Assembly (NCBI GenBank): GCA_902796045.1
Contig: CADBNQ010000266.1
Coordinates: 1-9,914 of the forward strand
Direction of reading: 5' to 3'
DNA from: an uncultured Lachnospiraceae bacterium
Lineage (GTDB): Bacteria; Bacillota; Clostridia; Lachnospirales; Lachnospiraceae
DNA length: 9,914 nucleotides
The position numbers and the translations under genes were made by a program. The notes under the pieces were generated by a model. It made no database searches. It was not told the DNA's origin and was given only the letters and a program-made list of their open reading frames with translations. Positions 1-7,507 of the stretch are shown here, piece after piece (the stretch's first letter is position 1; every line of letters begins with the position of its first letter).

Positions 1-2303
1 CCACTGACCGTGCTGGTCTTTTCACGGGTAAATGCTTCAAAAATCGTTTTCTGAAACTCTTCGCTCATGCCAATCCCGTTATCCTTGATCCGAAATTCAA
101 AGTTGGCAAGATTCTCTGCCGGAGACGGCTTTTCTATAACGCGGAAGCTGATCGTACCTCCAGGCGGTGTAAATTTGATTGCATTGGACAAAATGTTCAG
201 CAGTACCTGATTCAGCCTGAGTTTATCCGTCACGATATCTTCGTGGACCACATCCTGGGTATCGATAAACAGCTCCAGCTGTTTGGCACTGATATTTGAC
301 TGGATGATGGTTCTCAGGTCGTGGATCACGTCCGGAAGATGAACATCTGATTCTTCGATCGTGACCTTGCCGCTTTCGATCCGGCTCATGTCGAGCACGT
401 CATTGATGAGCGACAGGAGGTGCTGGCTGGATACTGAGATCTTCCCCAGATAATCCTGCACCTGCTCCTTGTTGTCAATATGTGAAGCCGCCAGTGCCGT
501 AAAGCCCACGATCGCGTTCATCGGCGTGCGGATATCATGGGACATATTGTTGAGGAAGGCCGTCTTGGCATGATTGGCATGTTCTGCCGCATTCAATGCA
601 TCTGACAATGCTTTCTGGCTTTCTGCAAGGGCAATATTCTTACTCTCAAGTTCCTGCCGGGCAGCTTCCTTTTCTATCACTTCCTTTTTCGTGCGCCTCC
701 CGTCACGGACAAGCAGGCAGACCAGAACTGCGGCAAGAGCAAGGATGATTGATCCGAACAGGGCCATGTGATCCATCAGAGCATCCACTAAACTGTAGGA
801 ATAAAGCCCGTCAGTATACCGGTAGGCAATACCCTGGGCATAATCGCTGCCCAGCACATTGATTCCGCGGTTTAACAGCTTCAAAAGCCCCTCGTTGCCG
901 ATCTCCACCCCGAAGCATCTGCTGTCGTTATAGCTGGTCAGATGGAGAGACAGGTCTTTATACTTTCTGTTGCGCAGAATCTCATTTGCCCGCATACCGT
1001 TCAGGGTCATGCATCCCGCTTTACCTTCAAGCACAGCAGAAAGGCAGTCTTCATAGGAAGGATAATAGGTGATCTCTGCCTCGGGATAATTCGTCTTTAC
1101 AAAGTAATACGACATACGGTTATTCTCATTAACCGCAAAATGCTCAGTCGTCTTATCGTTGAATTCTCCCTTATAGACCAGTCCCGCAGGGAATGCTGTG
1201 ACCGCATTGGACTGATAGATCCCGTTCTCTTCCGAATAATACAGCCCGCCGCCCACTGGAAAGGCTGTATCAATCGCTCCCGTATTGATTCCATGGATCA
1301 TGTCATCATAGCTCTTATACCCTTTATATTCGACAGTCATGTTCTCCATACCAAGCGTATGCAGGATAGCCGGAACAATATCTTTGACTATGCCTGTGAT
1401 CTGACCCTGGTCATCCGTATCACAGTATGGCAGATAATTCTCCAGATAACCGACCCGGAGGGTATCATGCATTTTTATCCATTCCCGTTCTGCCTCTGAG
1501 AAGGCCTTTGCTGTCACACTGATCGAATAATACTTCGCTTTCAGGGAATTCAGATAATTGGGTTCTTCAGCGGCCAGCATATTCTGTGCGGTATTAAGCT
1601 CTTTAAGAAGATCAGGCCGGTTGATATTTACACAAAGATAGTAATCCGATGTGCCGAATACTGTCAGCACCTCCGACTGGTCTCTGGCATGAGCACCGTC
1701 ACTCTCCACTGCGAGGACATCAACATCATGAGAATCAAAGGCTCCAAACAGACTGGCATGATCAGCATAGGCAGTCACCTCAGCAGATACATGCTGTTCC
1801 TCCAGATACTGATTCAGGACACTGACCATGGCACTTTCCAGAACGCCGATCCTGCATCCATTTAAAGTTGCGGGATCTGCGGTGATATTCTTATCCTTAT
1901 CATGCTTGATCAGATAGTAGGATTCACTGCCCATGACCTGCTTTGGGTAGCCGATCCGGGCAGCGCGGTCTTCTCTGAAGGCCAGGCCGGCAAGCAGATC
2001 AATCTTACCGTCCAGTAGCATCTGATAGAGTTCACCAAAGCCTCCATATACATATTCATATTTCCAGCCCGTGTATTCAGAGAGCTTTCGATAGTATTCG
2101 TAAGCGTAGCCTGTCTTTGGCACCCCTTCGCGGGCACCTTCCTGAAATACTTCATTTTCATAGTAACCCACGCGGACAGTTTTCGTCCTCGAATCAGCCT
2201 GTACAGCAACAGGTACAAAGAAAGCCATACATATGATCGCCCAGGCAGTAACGATCAGAAAGGCTGAAGATATTCTATTGTGTGTGTTCTTTTTCAGTTT
2301 CAT
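1..2303 (-). CDS. Sensor histidine kinase with two tandem periplasmic-type solute-binding domains (partial, C-terminus off the left edge)
   Basis: The frame is open from ATG at 2303 to the window edge (767 codons plus two bases, no stop). Residues 11-33 form a signal peptide or anchor. Two SBP_bac_3-like domains follow, roughly 42-265 (KTVRVGYYENE, then KIDLLAGLAFREDRAARIGY) and 282-500 (DTLRVGYLENYLPYCD). A membrane helix spans about 508-532, then a helical linker, a HisKA dimerisation domain with NMSHDIRTPMNA (phospho-acceptor His589), an N box around Asn707 (NILSNAIKFTPPGG) and a G1 box DNGIGM at 741-746. The layout resembles BvgS/EvgS-type kinases, which bind ligands outside the membrane and autophosphorylate inside. 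The G2 box and any receiver or HPt domains would lie beyond the edge. Its ATG is 17 bases after the upstream ABC gene stop, with AGGAGG at 2314-2319 (spacing 10), so it is probably co-transcribed with the exporter. The ligand is unknown; the second binding domain looks divergent (GAIDTAFPVGG instead of the usual Arg-containing stretch). Confidence 0.9.
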   Translation of the reverse strand, partial: MKLKKNTHNRISSAFLIVTAWAIICMAFFVPVAVQADSRTKTVRVGYYENEVFQEGAREGVPKTGYAYEYYRKLSEYTGWKYEYVYGGFGELYQMLLDGKIDLLAGLAFREDRAARIGYPKQVMGSESYYLIKHDKDKNITADPATLNGCRIGVLESAMVSVLNQYLEEQHVSAEVTAYADHASLFGAFDSHDVDVLAVESDGAHARDQSEVLTVFGTSDYYLCVNINRPDLLKELNTAQNMLAAEEPNYLNSLKAKYYSISVTAKAFSEAEREWIKMHDTLRVGYLENYLPYCDTDDQGQITGIVKDIVPAILHTLGMENMTVEYKGYKSYDDMIHGINTGAIDTAFPVGGGLYYSEENGIYQSNAVTAFPAGLVYKGEFNDKTTEHFAVNENNRMSYYFVKTNYPEAEITYYPSYEDCLSAVLEGKAGCMTLNGMRANEILRNRKYKDLSLHLTSYNDSRCFGVEIGNEGLLKLLNRGINVLGSDYAQGIAYRYTDGLYSYSLVDALMDHMALFGSIILALAAVLVCLLVRDGRRTKKEVIEKEAARQELESKNIALAESQKALSDALNAAEHANHAKTAFLNNMSHDIRTPMNAIVGFTALAASHIDNKEQVQDYLGKISVSSQHLLSLINDVLDMSRIESGKVTIEESDVHLPDVIHDLRTIIQSNISAKQLELFIDTQDVVHEDIVTDKLRLNQVLLNILSNAIKFTPPGGTISFRVIEKPSPAENLANFEFRIKDNGIGMSEEFQKTIFEAFTREKTSTVS

Positions 2304-2320
2304 TCCTCTTCTTCCTCCTG

Positions 2321-4519
2321 TCATAAAACACCTTCTTCAAGTTGCTGTCTTCTCACCAGTTCCGCAAAGAAACCGTTTTTCGCTATGAGTTCATCGTAAG
2401 TGCCCGACTCAACAATCTTTCCCTGATCCAGGGCCAGAATCCTGTCGCAGGCCCGGATTGTCGACAGCCTGTGGGCGATCACGATCCGAGTGCACTTCAT
2501 GGCGTCCATGGATTCTGTCACCTTTTTTTGTGTCAGGTTATCAAGGGCACTGGTGGCTTCATCCAGGATCAGCAGTCCTGGTTTGGCCACGATGGCCCTG
2601 GCAATCATGAGCCTCTGTTTCTGCCCGCCGGAAATACCTCCGCTCCCTTCACTTAAGAAGGTGTGCATGCCGAGGGGCATGTTTCGTATATCTTCGGCCA
2701 TACCTGCCTTTTCGGCAGCTTCCCAGGCCTCAGCCTCGCCGAGCCATGGCGCCGTGATCGTTATGTTCGACAGGATGTCTCCCGGAAACAGTTTTCCATC
2801 CTGCAGAACTGTACCTATATTTCTCCGAAGAGAATGGAGATCCAGCTGATCCATCTGGGTGCCATCGTAAGAGATCGTTCCCCTCTGCGGGAACTCGAAA
2901 CCCAGAAGGAGTTTTACCAGAGTTGTTTTTCCACATCCACTTTTCCCTACAAGGGCTACATATTCACCCTTATGAATATTTAAGGATAGGTTATCCAGTA
3001 TAAGAGGTTCATCCTTCTGATAACGGAAGGAAATATTGCGCAGCTCAATCTCTCCGCTCAGTCCGGAGACTGTTCTGCCATGTCTTGATGATTCAGGGGG
3101 AGTCTTAAGTATCGGCTCTCCGACATCCAGGATTGGTTTTAACCTGGAGATATTTCTGCTGTGGTTAGCCACATTGTCTATACAGGAGATGGCAATCCCG
3201 AAAGCAGATGAAAAAGCAGCCAGCTGTGCTACAGAAAGCTGGAAGCGCCATGTGATCAGAAATGCCCAGAGCAGGCCAAAAAGACGTACCGTGGTGATCA
3301 GTTCGCTCCTCACACATAGAGGAAAGCGAACCGCAAAGGTAGCCCGGGTCTTCTGTGCGTACACCTTCAGCCATCTGGCGTAGGCTCTCTGTTCGCTGGC
3401 ACTGACCCGAAGTCTCTCAATACCTGAGATCAGGCCGAATACCAGTCCGCTGTTCTCTTCGGAACTGGTCATCTCTCTCCAGAAAAGTCTGGTTTCCTGC
3501 CACATACTGATAAAAACCAGAGTCAGGGTGACAAGGAGGCAGACAGCGGCAGGCAGGGCCAGTCTGGAAGCGATGAAAAAAACCGGCATCAGACTGACCA
3601 GGGAGATCAGGATGTTGGTGCACATCATCAGGATATCTCCCAGAATCTTGGGGAGCTTATTGAGGGAGGATACTTTCTGTGCCACTGCGCCGGCTGTCCG
3701 GTTTTTAAAAAAAGTAGCCGGAAGAGCAAGGATACGCCCGTAAACGCTGTTTTCCAGTACCAGATCCAGACGGCACTGTATCCTCAGGTTGATGGCAAAA
3801 CGTGCCGAGCTCATCAGATAATGGCAGCCGGCAGAAGTAACCAGCAGGATAAAGAGAGAAAGCATCATCCCGATCTTCTGAGACGGAATGATCCGTGAAA
3901 AAGCAATCTGTGTGACATAGGTCGGAATGGTTCCAATCACTGCCAGAAATATGGAAGTAAGCACATACATGATCAGATCACTGGTCCTGATATGGCGGAG
4001 GATAAACAGCAGAAACTCTTTTCCCGAGAGAGCCCTGGCCGGCAGCGGAGGATAGAAGCAGAAAGCTTCTTCCTCAAACTGATCATGGGTGCTGGCTGTA
4101 ATCTTTATCTTCTGATTTGTCTGACTGTCCAGATAGTAGTAGCCCTGGAAGGTATCAGGGAACAAAGCCAGGACACCCTTCCCTTTTTCATCCCGGAAGC
4201 TGACCAGCATGGGGGCATCGCCGTCCCTCCACCATGGGCCATCCAGGCGTACAGATCTTTTCATGATTCCGACCGGACCCAGGATCAGGTCGATCAATTC
4301 AGGAAGAGCCTCCCCGCCTGCCTCATAGAAAGGAAGTTCGAGATGGTAGTAATCAGCGATCAGCTCAATCTGATGCAGGTTGTCTTCCACAGAGCGGGAG
4401 GCATCATCCAGAGAGCTTTTCAGGCTGCTGACGGTATTGGCCAGAATCCGTCCGTTTTTACTCTCGGCATACAGATCCTGGTCCATCCTTTCCCTTAACT
4501 GTTCTCCGTAGTAACCCAT
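2321..4519 (-). CDS. NHLM-type peptide export ABC transporter, permease/ATP-binding subunit with extra N-terminal domain
   Basis: This 732-residue protein resembles the ATP-binding partner subunit of NHLM/NHLP bacteriocin export systems. Residues 1-160 form a soluble N-terminal domain without membrane segments, ending in FYPPLPARALSG (155-166), a junction typical of this family. Membrane helices follow between about 182 and 445 (ABC type-1 exporter fold). The nucleotide-binding domain starts near 490 and is complete: Walker A GKSGCGKTT (525-533), Q-loop Gln573, signature ISGGQKQR (629-636), Walker B LLILDEAT (649-656) with catalytic Glu654, and H-loop His683. It likely pairs with the preceding 719-residue transporter as a heterodimer that moves a peptide across the cytoplasmic membrane. 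A strong ribosome site (GGAGGTG, 4526-4532) lies 6 bases before the ATG. The gap to the upstream stop is 15 bases, supporting one operon. Function is inferred from family resemblance; the cargo is unknown. Confidence 0.9.
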   Translation of the reverse strand: MGYYGEQLRERMDQDLYAESKNGRILANTVSSLKSSLDDASRSVEDNLHQIELIADYYHLELPFYEAGGEALPELIDLILGPVGIMKRSVRLDGPWWRDGDAPMLVSFRDEKGKGVLALFPDTFQGYYYLDSQTNQKIKITASTHDQFEEEAFCFYPPLPARALSGKEFLLFILRHIRTSDLIMYVLTSIFLAVIGTIPTYVTQIAFSRIIPSQKIGMMLSLFILLVTSAGCHYLMSSARFAINLRIQCRLDLVLENSVYGRILALPATFFKNRTAGAVAQKVSSLNKLPKILGDILMMCTNILISLVSLMPVFFIASRLALPAAVCLLVTLTLVFISMWQETRLFWREMTSSEENSGLVFGLISGIERLRVSASEQRAYARWLKVYAQKTRATFAVRFPLCVRSELITTVRLFGLLWAFLITWRFQLSVAQLAAFSSAFGIAISCIDNVANHSRNISRLKPILDVGEPILKTPPESSRHGRTVSGLSGEIELRNISFRYQKDEPLILDNLSLNIHKGEYVALVGKSGCGKTTLVKLLLGFEFPQRGTISYDGTQMDQLDLHSLRRNIGTVLQDGKLFPGDILSNITITAPWLGEAEAWEAAEKAGMAEDIRNMPLGMHTFLSEGSGGISGGQKQRLMIARAIVAKPGLLILDEATSALDNLTQKKVTESMDAMKCTRIVIAHRLSTIRACDRILALDQGKIVESGTYDELIAKNGFFAELVRRQQLEEGVL

Positions 4520-4534
4520 CTATGTCACCTCCCC

Positions 4535-6694
4535 CTATGCTGTCATGACCAGTTCTTTATAGTAACCGTCAAGGGCTATCAGACTGTCATGGGTTCCCCG
4601 CTCGACAACCTTCCCCCTGTCCAGTACGATAATCTCATCGCAATCCCGGATCGTAGAGAGCCTGTGTGCCACTATGATGCAGGTAATCCCGCGAGAACGA
4701 ATGTATTCGGATATCTCATACTCTGTACGGGCATCCAGGGCAGAGGTGGCTTCATCCATGATCAGGATGGAAGGATCACAGGCCAGTACTCTGGCAATCT
4801 CCACACGCTGTCTCTCACCGCCGGACAGGTTCTTTCCTTTTTCCAGCAGCATCATGTGATATCCTTCTTTTTCAGACATGATCAGGTCATGGATGCCGGC
4901 ATCCCGGGCAGCAAGCTTCATCTCAAAATCCTGGATGGTCTCGTCCCACATCTTGATATTATTTGCCATGGTATCATGAAACAGAGCAATCTCCTGGTTC
5001 ACCATGGTCAGAGAACTCCTGAAAACAGCCCTGGGTATGGCATCGATCTCTTTTCCGTCAAACAGGACCTCACCGCTCCAGGGTTTATTAAGCCCGGCTA
5101 TCAGTTTTGCAATTGTCGATTTGCCGGATCCGGATCCGCCCACCAGAGCGACTCTCTTCCCGGGGGTCAGGCTCAGACTGAAATCTTCAATCAGAGGATC
5201 GGCATAGCGGGAATAACCGAAGGAGACAGACTGAAGCTCCACCTTTCCCGTAAGCTTCCTGACCTCTTCAAAATCAATGTCCGCATAATCCTGCCTGAAA
5301 TCAATTTCCTGCGGATAATCCATGACATCTCTGATCCGTTCCAGAGAGGCCCCCATATCCTGCAGATTCTCTCCGGCTTCCAGCAGATCATTTACAGGAG
5401 AGGAAAGGGACTGCAGCAGCTGCAGAAAGGCAAGAAGAAGACCGGCAGAGAACTTTCCTTCTATGATCAGCCAGCAGCCGATAAAAAGGACGACATGATC
5501 GGACAGCTTCTGGATAAAAGAAGGAAGCATTAAAAGATACCGGGCTACTTCGTTGAACTTCACCTGGGCTTTGACCACCGATGCGTGAAAGCCGCTCCAT
5601 CTTTCAAAGAAACCGGCTTCCGAACCTGTCGCCTTGATGCTCTCGATCATATCGATCCCCGATACAGTGGTCGAATCAAGATTGGCCTGGTTCCGATACT
5701 GCGTGGCGGAAATCTCCCGTCGGATCTTTCCGACACGTCTGGCCACGAGCAGATTCACAATGATGGTGCCCACGCCGATGGCTGTCAGCGGCAGGCTGTA
5801 CTGGGCCATGACCAGCAGATAGAAAACCAGCATCATAATATTCATGAGCAGGGGAGCCAGTTCGCCAATCAATGTTTCCGCGATAGAATCGTTGGTATCC
5901 TGGCGGTTTGCCAGGTCTCCCGCCCTCCGTCTCGAGAAAAAATCCAGGGGGAGCGAGAAAAGATGCTTCATATAAGCGGCATTTGACTGGACAGCCAGCT
6001 TTCCCGTTGACCGGATGATCAGAACACGGTGGATCACCATGGAAATAAGCTGAAAAATGATGACTGCAGCAAAGCAATACAGGATCCCCGGGTACCAGGA
6101 AGTCCGCTGTCCACTTAAAATATCATCTGTAAAGATCCGGGAAAAAACGGGTGAGACTAAGCCCCCGGCTGCAGCGAGAAAACCTGTCACCAGGACAAGA
6201 AGCATGGTCCTGCTGTCGGACTTTACAGCTTCCCGCAAAAAGACAGCAGGTCCCATCTTCGTCCCATCGGCCACAAAATCTTTGCCGGGAGTACATTCAA
6301 TACAGACTCCTGCGTACTTCTTTTCCAGATTCTCCATGGAAAGGCGCATCCGTCCCATAGCAGGATGTACCAGCAGAGCCTTTCCGGACCGGAATCCTTC
6401 GAGGACGACAAACTGGTCCCGTTCCCAGGTCAGGATAGCAGGAAGGCGGCACTGACTCTCCAGTTCCCGGACACCGAGGGTTGATTCTTTACAGGAAAGT
6501 CCATAGTCTGTCCCTGCCCTTATGAGATCTTCCCTGCCTATACCATCCCGTGAGATACCACAGGAAGTACGCACCTGGTCCAGGCTCACCTGCTTCTGGT
6601 ACCATGCCAGCACCATGGTCAGACAGGCTGCCCCGCCTTCCATATCTTCCATCTGGAGGATCAGCGGTACGGTAACAGTTTTATTCCACATCAT
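4535..6694 (-). CDS. NHLM-type ABC transporter with C39 peptidase-like domain lacking all three catalytic residues
   Basis: This 719-residue protein has the standard architecture of a peptidase-containing ABC transporter: a C39-type domain (about 8-140), an ABC type-1 membrane domain (about 160-440) and an ATPase domain (about 485-719). Active family members cut the leader after a double-Gly motif and export the peptide. The ATPase motifs are intact: Walker A GGSGSGKST (519-527), Q-loop Gln567, LSGGERQR (623-630), Walker B ILIMDEAT (643-650), H-loop His677. The C39 domain aligns over its length with the family, but the catalytic Cys of ECGAA is Gly20 (MEGGAACL), the His of NHFVV is Gln94 (RDQFVVLEG), and the Asp of NDPA is His110 (LVHPAMG). 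Only the oxyanion-hole Gln14 remains. The fold may survive as a non-cleaving substrate-docking domain, as in HlyB. AGGAGG precedes two in-frame ATGs (6694 and 6691); the second has the better spacing (8 instead of 5). The gap to the upstream gene is 21 bases. Confidence 0.92.
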   Translation of the reverse strand: MMWNKTVTVPLILQMEDMEGGAACLTMVLAWYQKQVSLDQVRTSCGISRDGIGREDLIRAGTDYGLSCKESTLGVRELESQCRLPAILTWERDQFVVLEGFRSGKALLVHPAMGRMRLSMENLEKKYAGVCIECTPGKDFVADGTKMGPAVFLREAVKSDSRTMLLVLVTGFLAAAGGLVSPVFSRIFTDDILSGQRTSWYPGILYCFAAVIIFQLISMVIHRVLIIRSTGKLAVQSNAAYMKHLFSLPLDFFSRRRAGDLANRQDTNDSIAETLIGELAPLLMNIMMLVFYLLVMAQYSLPLTAIGVGTIIVNLLVARRVGKIRREISATQYRNQANLDSTTVSGIDMIESIKATGSEAGFFERWSGFHASVVKAQVKFNEVARYLLMLPSFIQKLSDHVVLFIGCWLIIEGKFSAGLLLAFLQLLQSLSSPVNDLLEAGENLQDMGASLERIRDVMDYPQEIDFRQDYADIDFEEVRKLTGKVELQSVSFGYSRYADPLIEDFSLSLTPGKRVALVGGSGSGKSTIAKLIAGLNKPWSGEVLFDGKEIDAIPRAVFRSSLTMVNQEIALFHDTMANNIKMWDETIQDFEMKLAARDAGIHDLIMSEKEGYHMMLLEKGKNLSGGERQRVEIARVLACDPSILIMDEATSALDARTEYEISEYIRSRGITCIIVAHRLSTIRDCDEIIVLDRGKVVERGTHDSLIALDGYYKELVMTA

Positions 6695-6715
6695 CGATTC
6701 CTCCTGTCAACATAG

Positions 6716-7333
6716 TTATTGCATCAGAAAACGGATCGGAGGCACCTCTTCTGTCAGCAAAGTCACCTCCGACAGGGTAAAGTCATATTTTGACAGGTCC
6801 TCTTCAGGACGTATGATCAAGAGCCAGTTGTAATCCTGTTTAGCACATTTGTCCAATACCCATTCATTATCAAAAAGGAGTTTTCTGGCTTTTTCCCTGG
6901 AAATGGGTTCCATATACCGTATTTCGATCGTTCCCTTGTAGGTCGTCTGGTCAGGCATCTTCAGGACTGCGCCATCACCGAATTCTTTAATGGCCTGTCC
7001 GTTAAAACGGGATGCATCCACAAAACAAAGGACCATGATCCCGCCTTCCTTCCCATCTGCCATCGCTTTTACTTCCTCCGGATACATCTTGGCATACCCG
7101 GAAGTGTCAACGACCAGCCCTGTCACAGTTTCCGTGACGGGCAGGGTACCGGCGAATCCCCATATGAACACGGCAACCAGCATGATAAGCAGTGAAGCGA
7201 TCACCACAATAAGGCCAGGTCTGCCGACACGGATATACTCACTCAGGTCTTCCTGAGAGACGTCATACTGCCTCCTGTTAGAGGATCCGTCTTCCTCGCC
7301 GCTCCAGTTATTTCCTTTGTGCTTTTTTCCCAT
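6716..7333 (-). CDS. Very short HlyD-like secretion protein of the NHLM-type export cassette
   Basis: The 205-residue protein begins with a charged cytoplasmic stretch, then SEYIRVGRPG and one membrane helix at about 39-61 ending in WGFAGTLPV. That N-terminal pattern is characteristic of NHLM system secretion proteins, which act as membrane-fusion (adaptor) subunits of the export complex. The rest (62-205) would lie outside the membrane; it keeps a short TETVTGLVV strand as in HlyD barrels. I see no coiled-coil hairpin and no second biotinyl-lipoyl half, so it is much shorter than classical HlyD adaptors (about 400 residues). That fits an organism without an outer membrane, where no periplasm-spanning arm is needed. 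The start is the ATG at 7333 with AGGAG at 7341-7345 (spacing 7). It is the first gene of the cassette and lies directly behind a structured leader. The family call is moderately firm; the shortened form is the oddity. Confidence 0.8.
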   Translation of the reverse strand: MGKKHKGNNWSGEEDGSSNRRQYDVSQEDLSEYIRVGRPGLIVVIASLLIMLVAVFIWGFAGTLPVTETVTGLVVDTSGYAKMYPEEVKAMADGKEGGIMVLCFVDASRFNGQAIKEFGDGAVLKMPDQTTYKGTIEIRYMEPISREKARKLLFDNEWVLDKCAKQDYNWLLIIRPEEDLSKYDFTLSEVTLLTEEVPPIRFLMQ

Positions 7334-7338
7334 AATCT

Positions 7339-7368
7339 ATCTCCTGTAAAGGAAATCTTTAATTTCCT
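7339..7368 (-). promoter_or_regulatory. Possible ribosome-site switch hairpin before the HlyD-like gene
   Basis: On the minus strand ATTTCCT (7356-7350) can pair with the upstream AGGAAAT (7368-7362, 5-base loop) or with the downstream AGGAGAT (7345-7339, TTAC loop, one wobble), which contains the ribosome binding site of the HlyD-like gene. The two structures exclude each other, so one exposes and the other hides the start region. The pairing is visible; regulation is inferred. Confidence 0.45.
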
Positions 7369-7397
7369 ATTTTAGAACAAAGTCCGCAAGCGGACAT
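7359..7397 (-). CDS. Possible 12-residue leader peptide MSACGLCSKIGN (doubtful)
   Basis: The ATG (7397) shares its A with the TGA stop of the doubtful 32-residue frame (TGATG). The peptide contains a CGLC pair. Its last codons cover the AGGAAAT arm (7362-7368) of the switch hairpin before the HlyD-like gene, so ribosomes translating it could alter that structure. Only weak purine-rich sequence (AGGGG, AGG) lies upstream. Too short to support by itself. Confidence 0.15.
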   Translation of the reverse strand: MSACGLCSKIGN

Positions 7398-7400
7398 CAA
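7369..7400 (-). promoter_or_regulatory. Weak candidate promoter for the export cassette
   Basis: TTGATG (7400-7395) and TAAAAT (7374-7369) are 20 bases apart; an alternative -10, TCTAAA (7376-7371), gives 18. The dyad GTCCGC-AA-GCGGAC lies in the spacer, as for operators of MerR-like activators that use long spacers. No consensus promoter exists in 7334-7546, so this is only the best available candidate, and it is incompatible with the leader structures further upstream being in the same transcript. Confidence 0.2.
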
Positions 7401-7445
7401 CTCGCCTGCCCCTCAATATTGAATGATGAGCGCAGCAGGACTTTG
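7378..7445. repeat. Imperfect 22-bp inverted repeat enclosing a competing short hairpin
   Basis: Positions 7378-7399 and 7424-7445 match as inverted repeats at CAAAGTCC (8 bp), GCG and CATCA, with mismatches between. The left arm also holds its own dyad GTCCGC-AA-GCGGAC (7382-7395). On the minus strand that short hairpin is followed by TTTGTTCT. The long and short hairpins cannot form together. A small palindrome CAATATTG (7414-7421) sits in the loop of the large repeat. Confidence 0.7.
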
Positions 7446-7495
7446 CGCGCCGCCGCACAGCAGCACAGCTGCCTTCCTTTGTGCGGCGTGTGCAT
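7397..7495 (-). CDS. Possible 32-residue small ORF with a CCC cluster (doubtful)
   Basis: ATG at 7495 opens a 32-residue frame with basic residues, three consecutive Cys (11-13) and three Ala. It lies directly upstream of the export cassette, where a precursor peptide could be expected. Against it: no good ribosome site (only GGGAAG abutting the ATG), no recognisable NHLP or Nif11 leader, no double-Gly cleavage site, and a composition that simply follows the GC-rich hairpin. It may be non-coding repeat DNA. Confidence 0.15.
   Translation of the reverse strand: MHTPHKGRQLCCCAAARKVLLRSSFNIEGQAS
7451..7488. repeat. GC-rich nested hairpin in the cassette leader
   Basis: CGCCGCACA (7451-7459) pairs perfectly with TGTGCGGCG (7480-7488). 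Inside it, on the minus strand, GCAGC-TGT-GCTGC forms a second 5-bp hairpin, with a 7-base bulge (AAGGAAG) on one side. The strong pairing is directly visible; a role as leader RNA structure or part of an intergenic repeat is inferred. Confidence 0.75.
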
Positions 7496-7507
7496 CTTCC
7501 CGGAGGG

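Noticed and set aside
942..1499. 185-residue plus-strand frame
   Set aside because: Antisense shadow of the second solute-binding domain of the kinase, which has a fully supported frame.
4589..5533. 314-residue plus-strand frame
   Set aside because: Antisense shadow of the ATPase and membrane domains of the 719-residue transporter; no family features.
6623..6625. Cys24 of the C39-like domain as a replacement nucleophile
   Set aside because: Cys is common at this position in intact family members in addition to the catalytic Cys of ECG, and the His and Asp partners are also lost.
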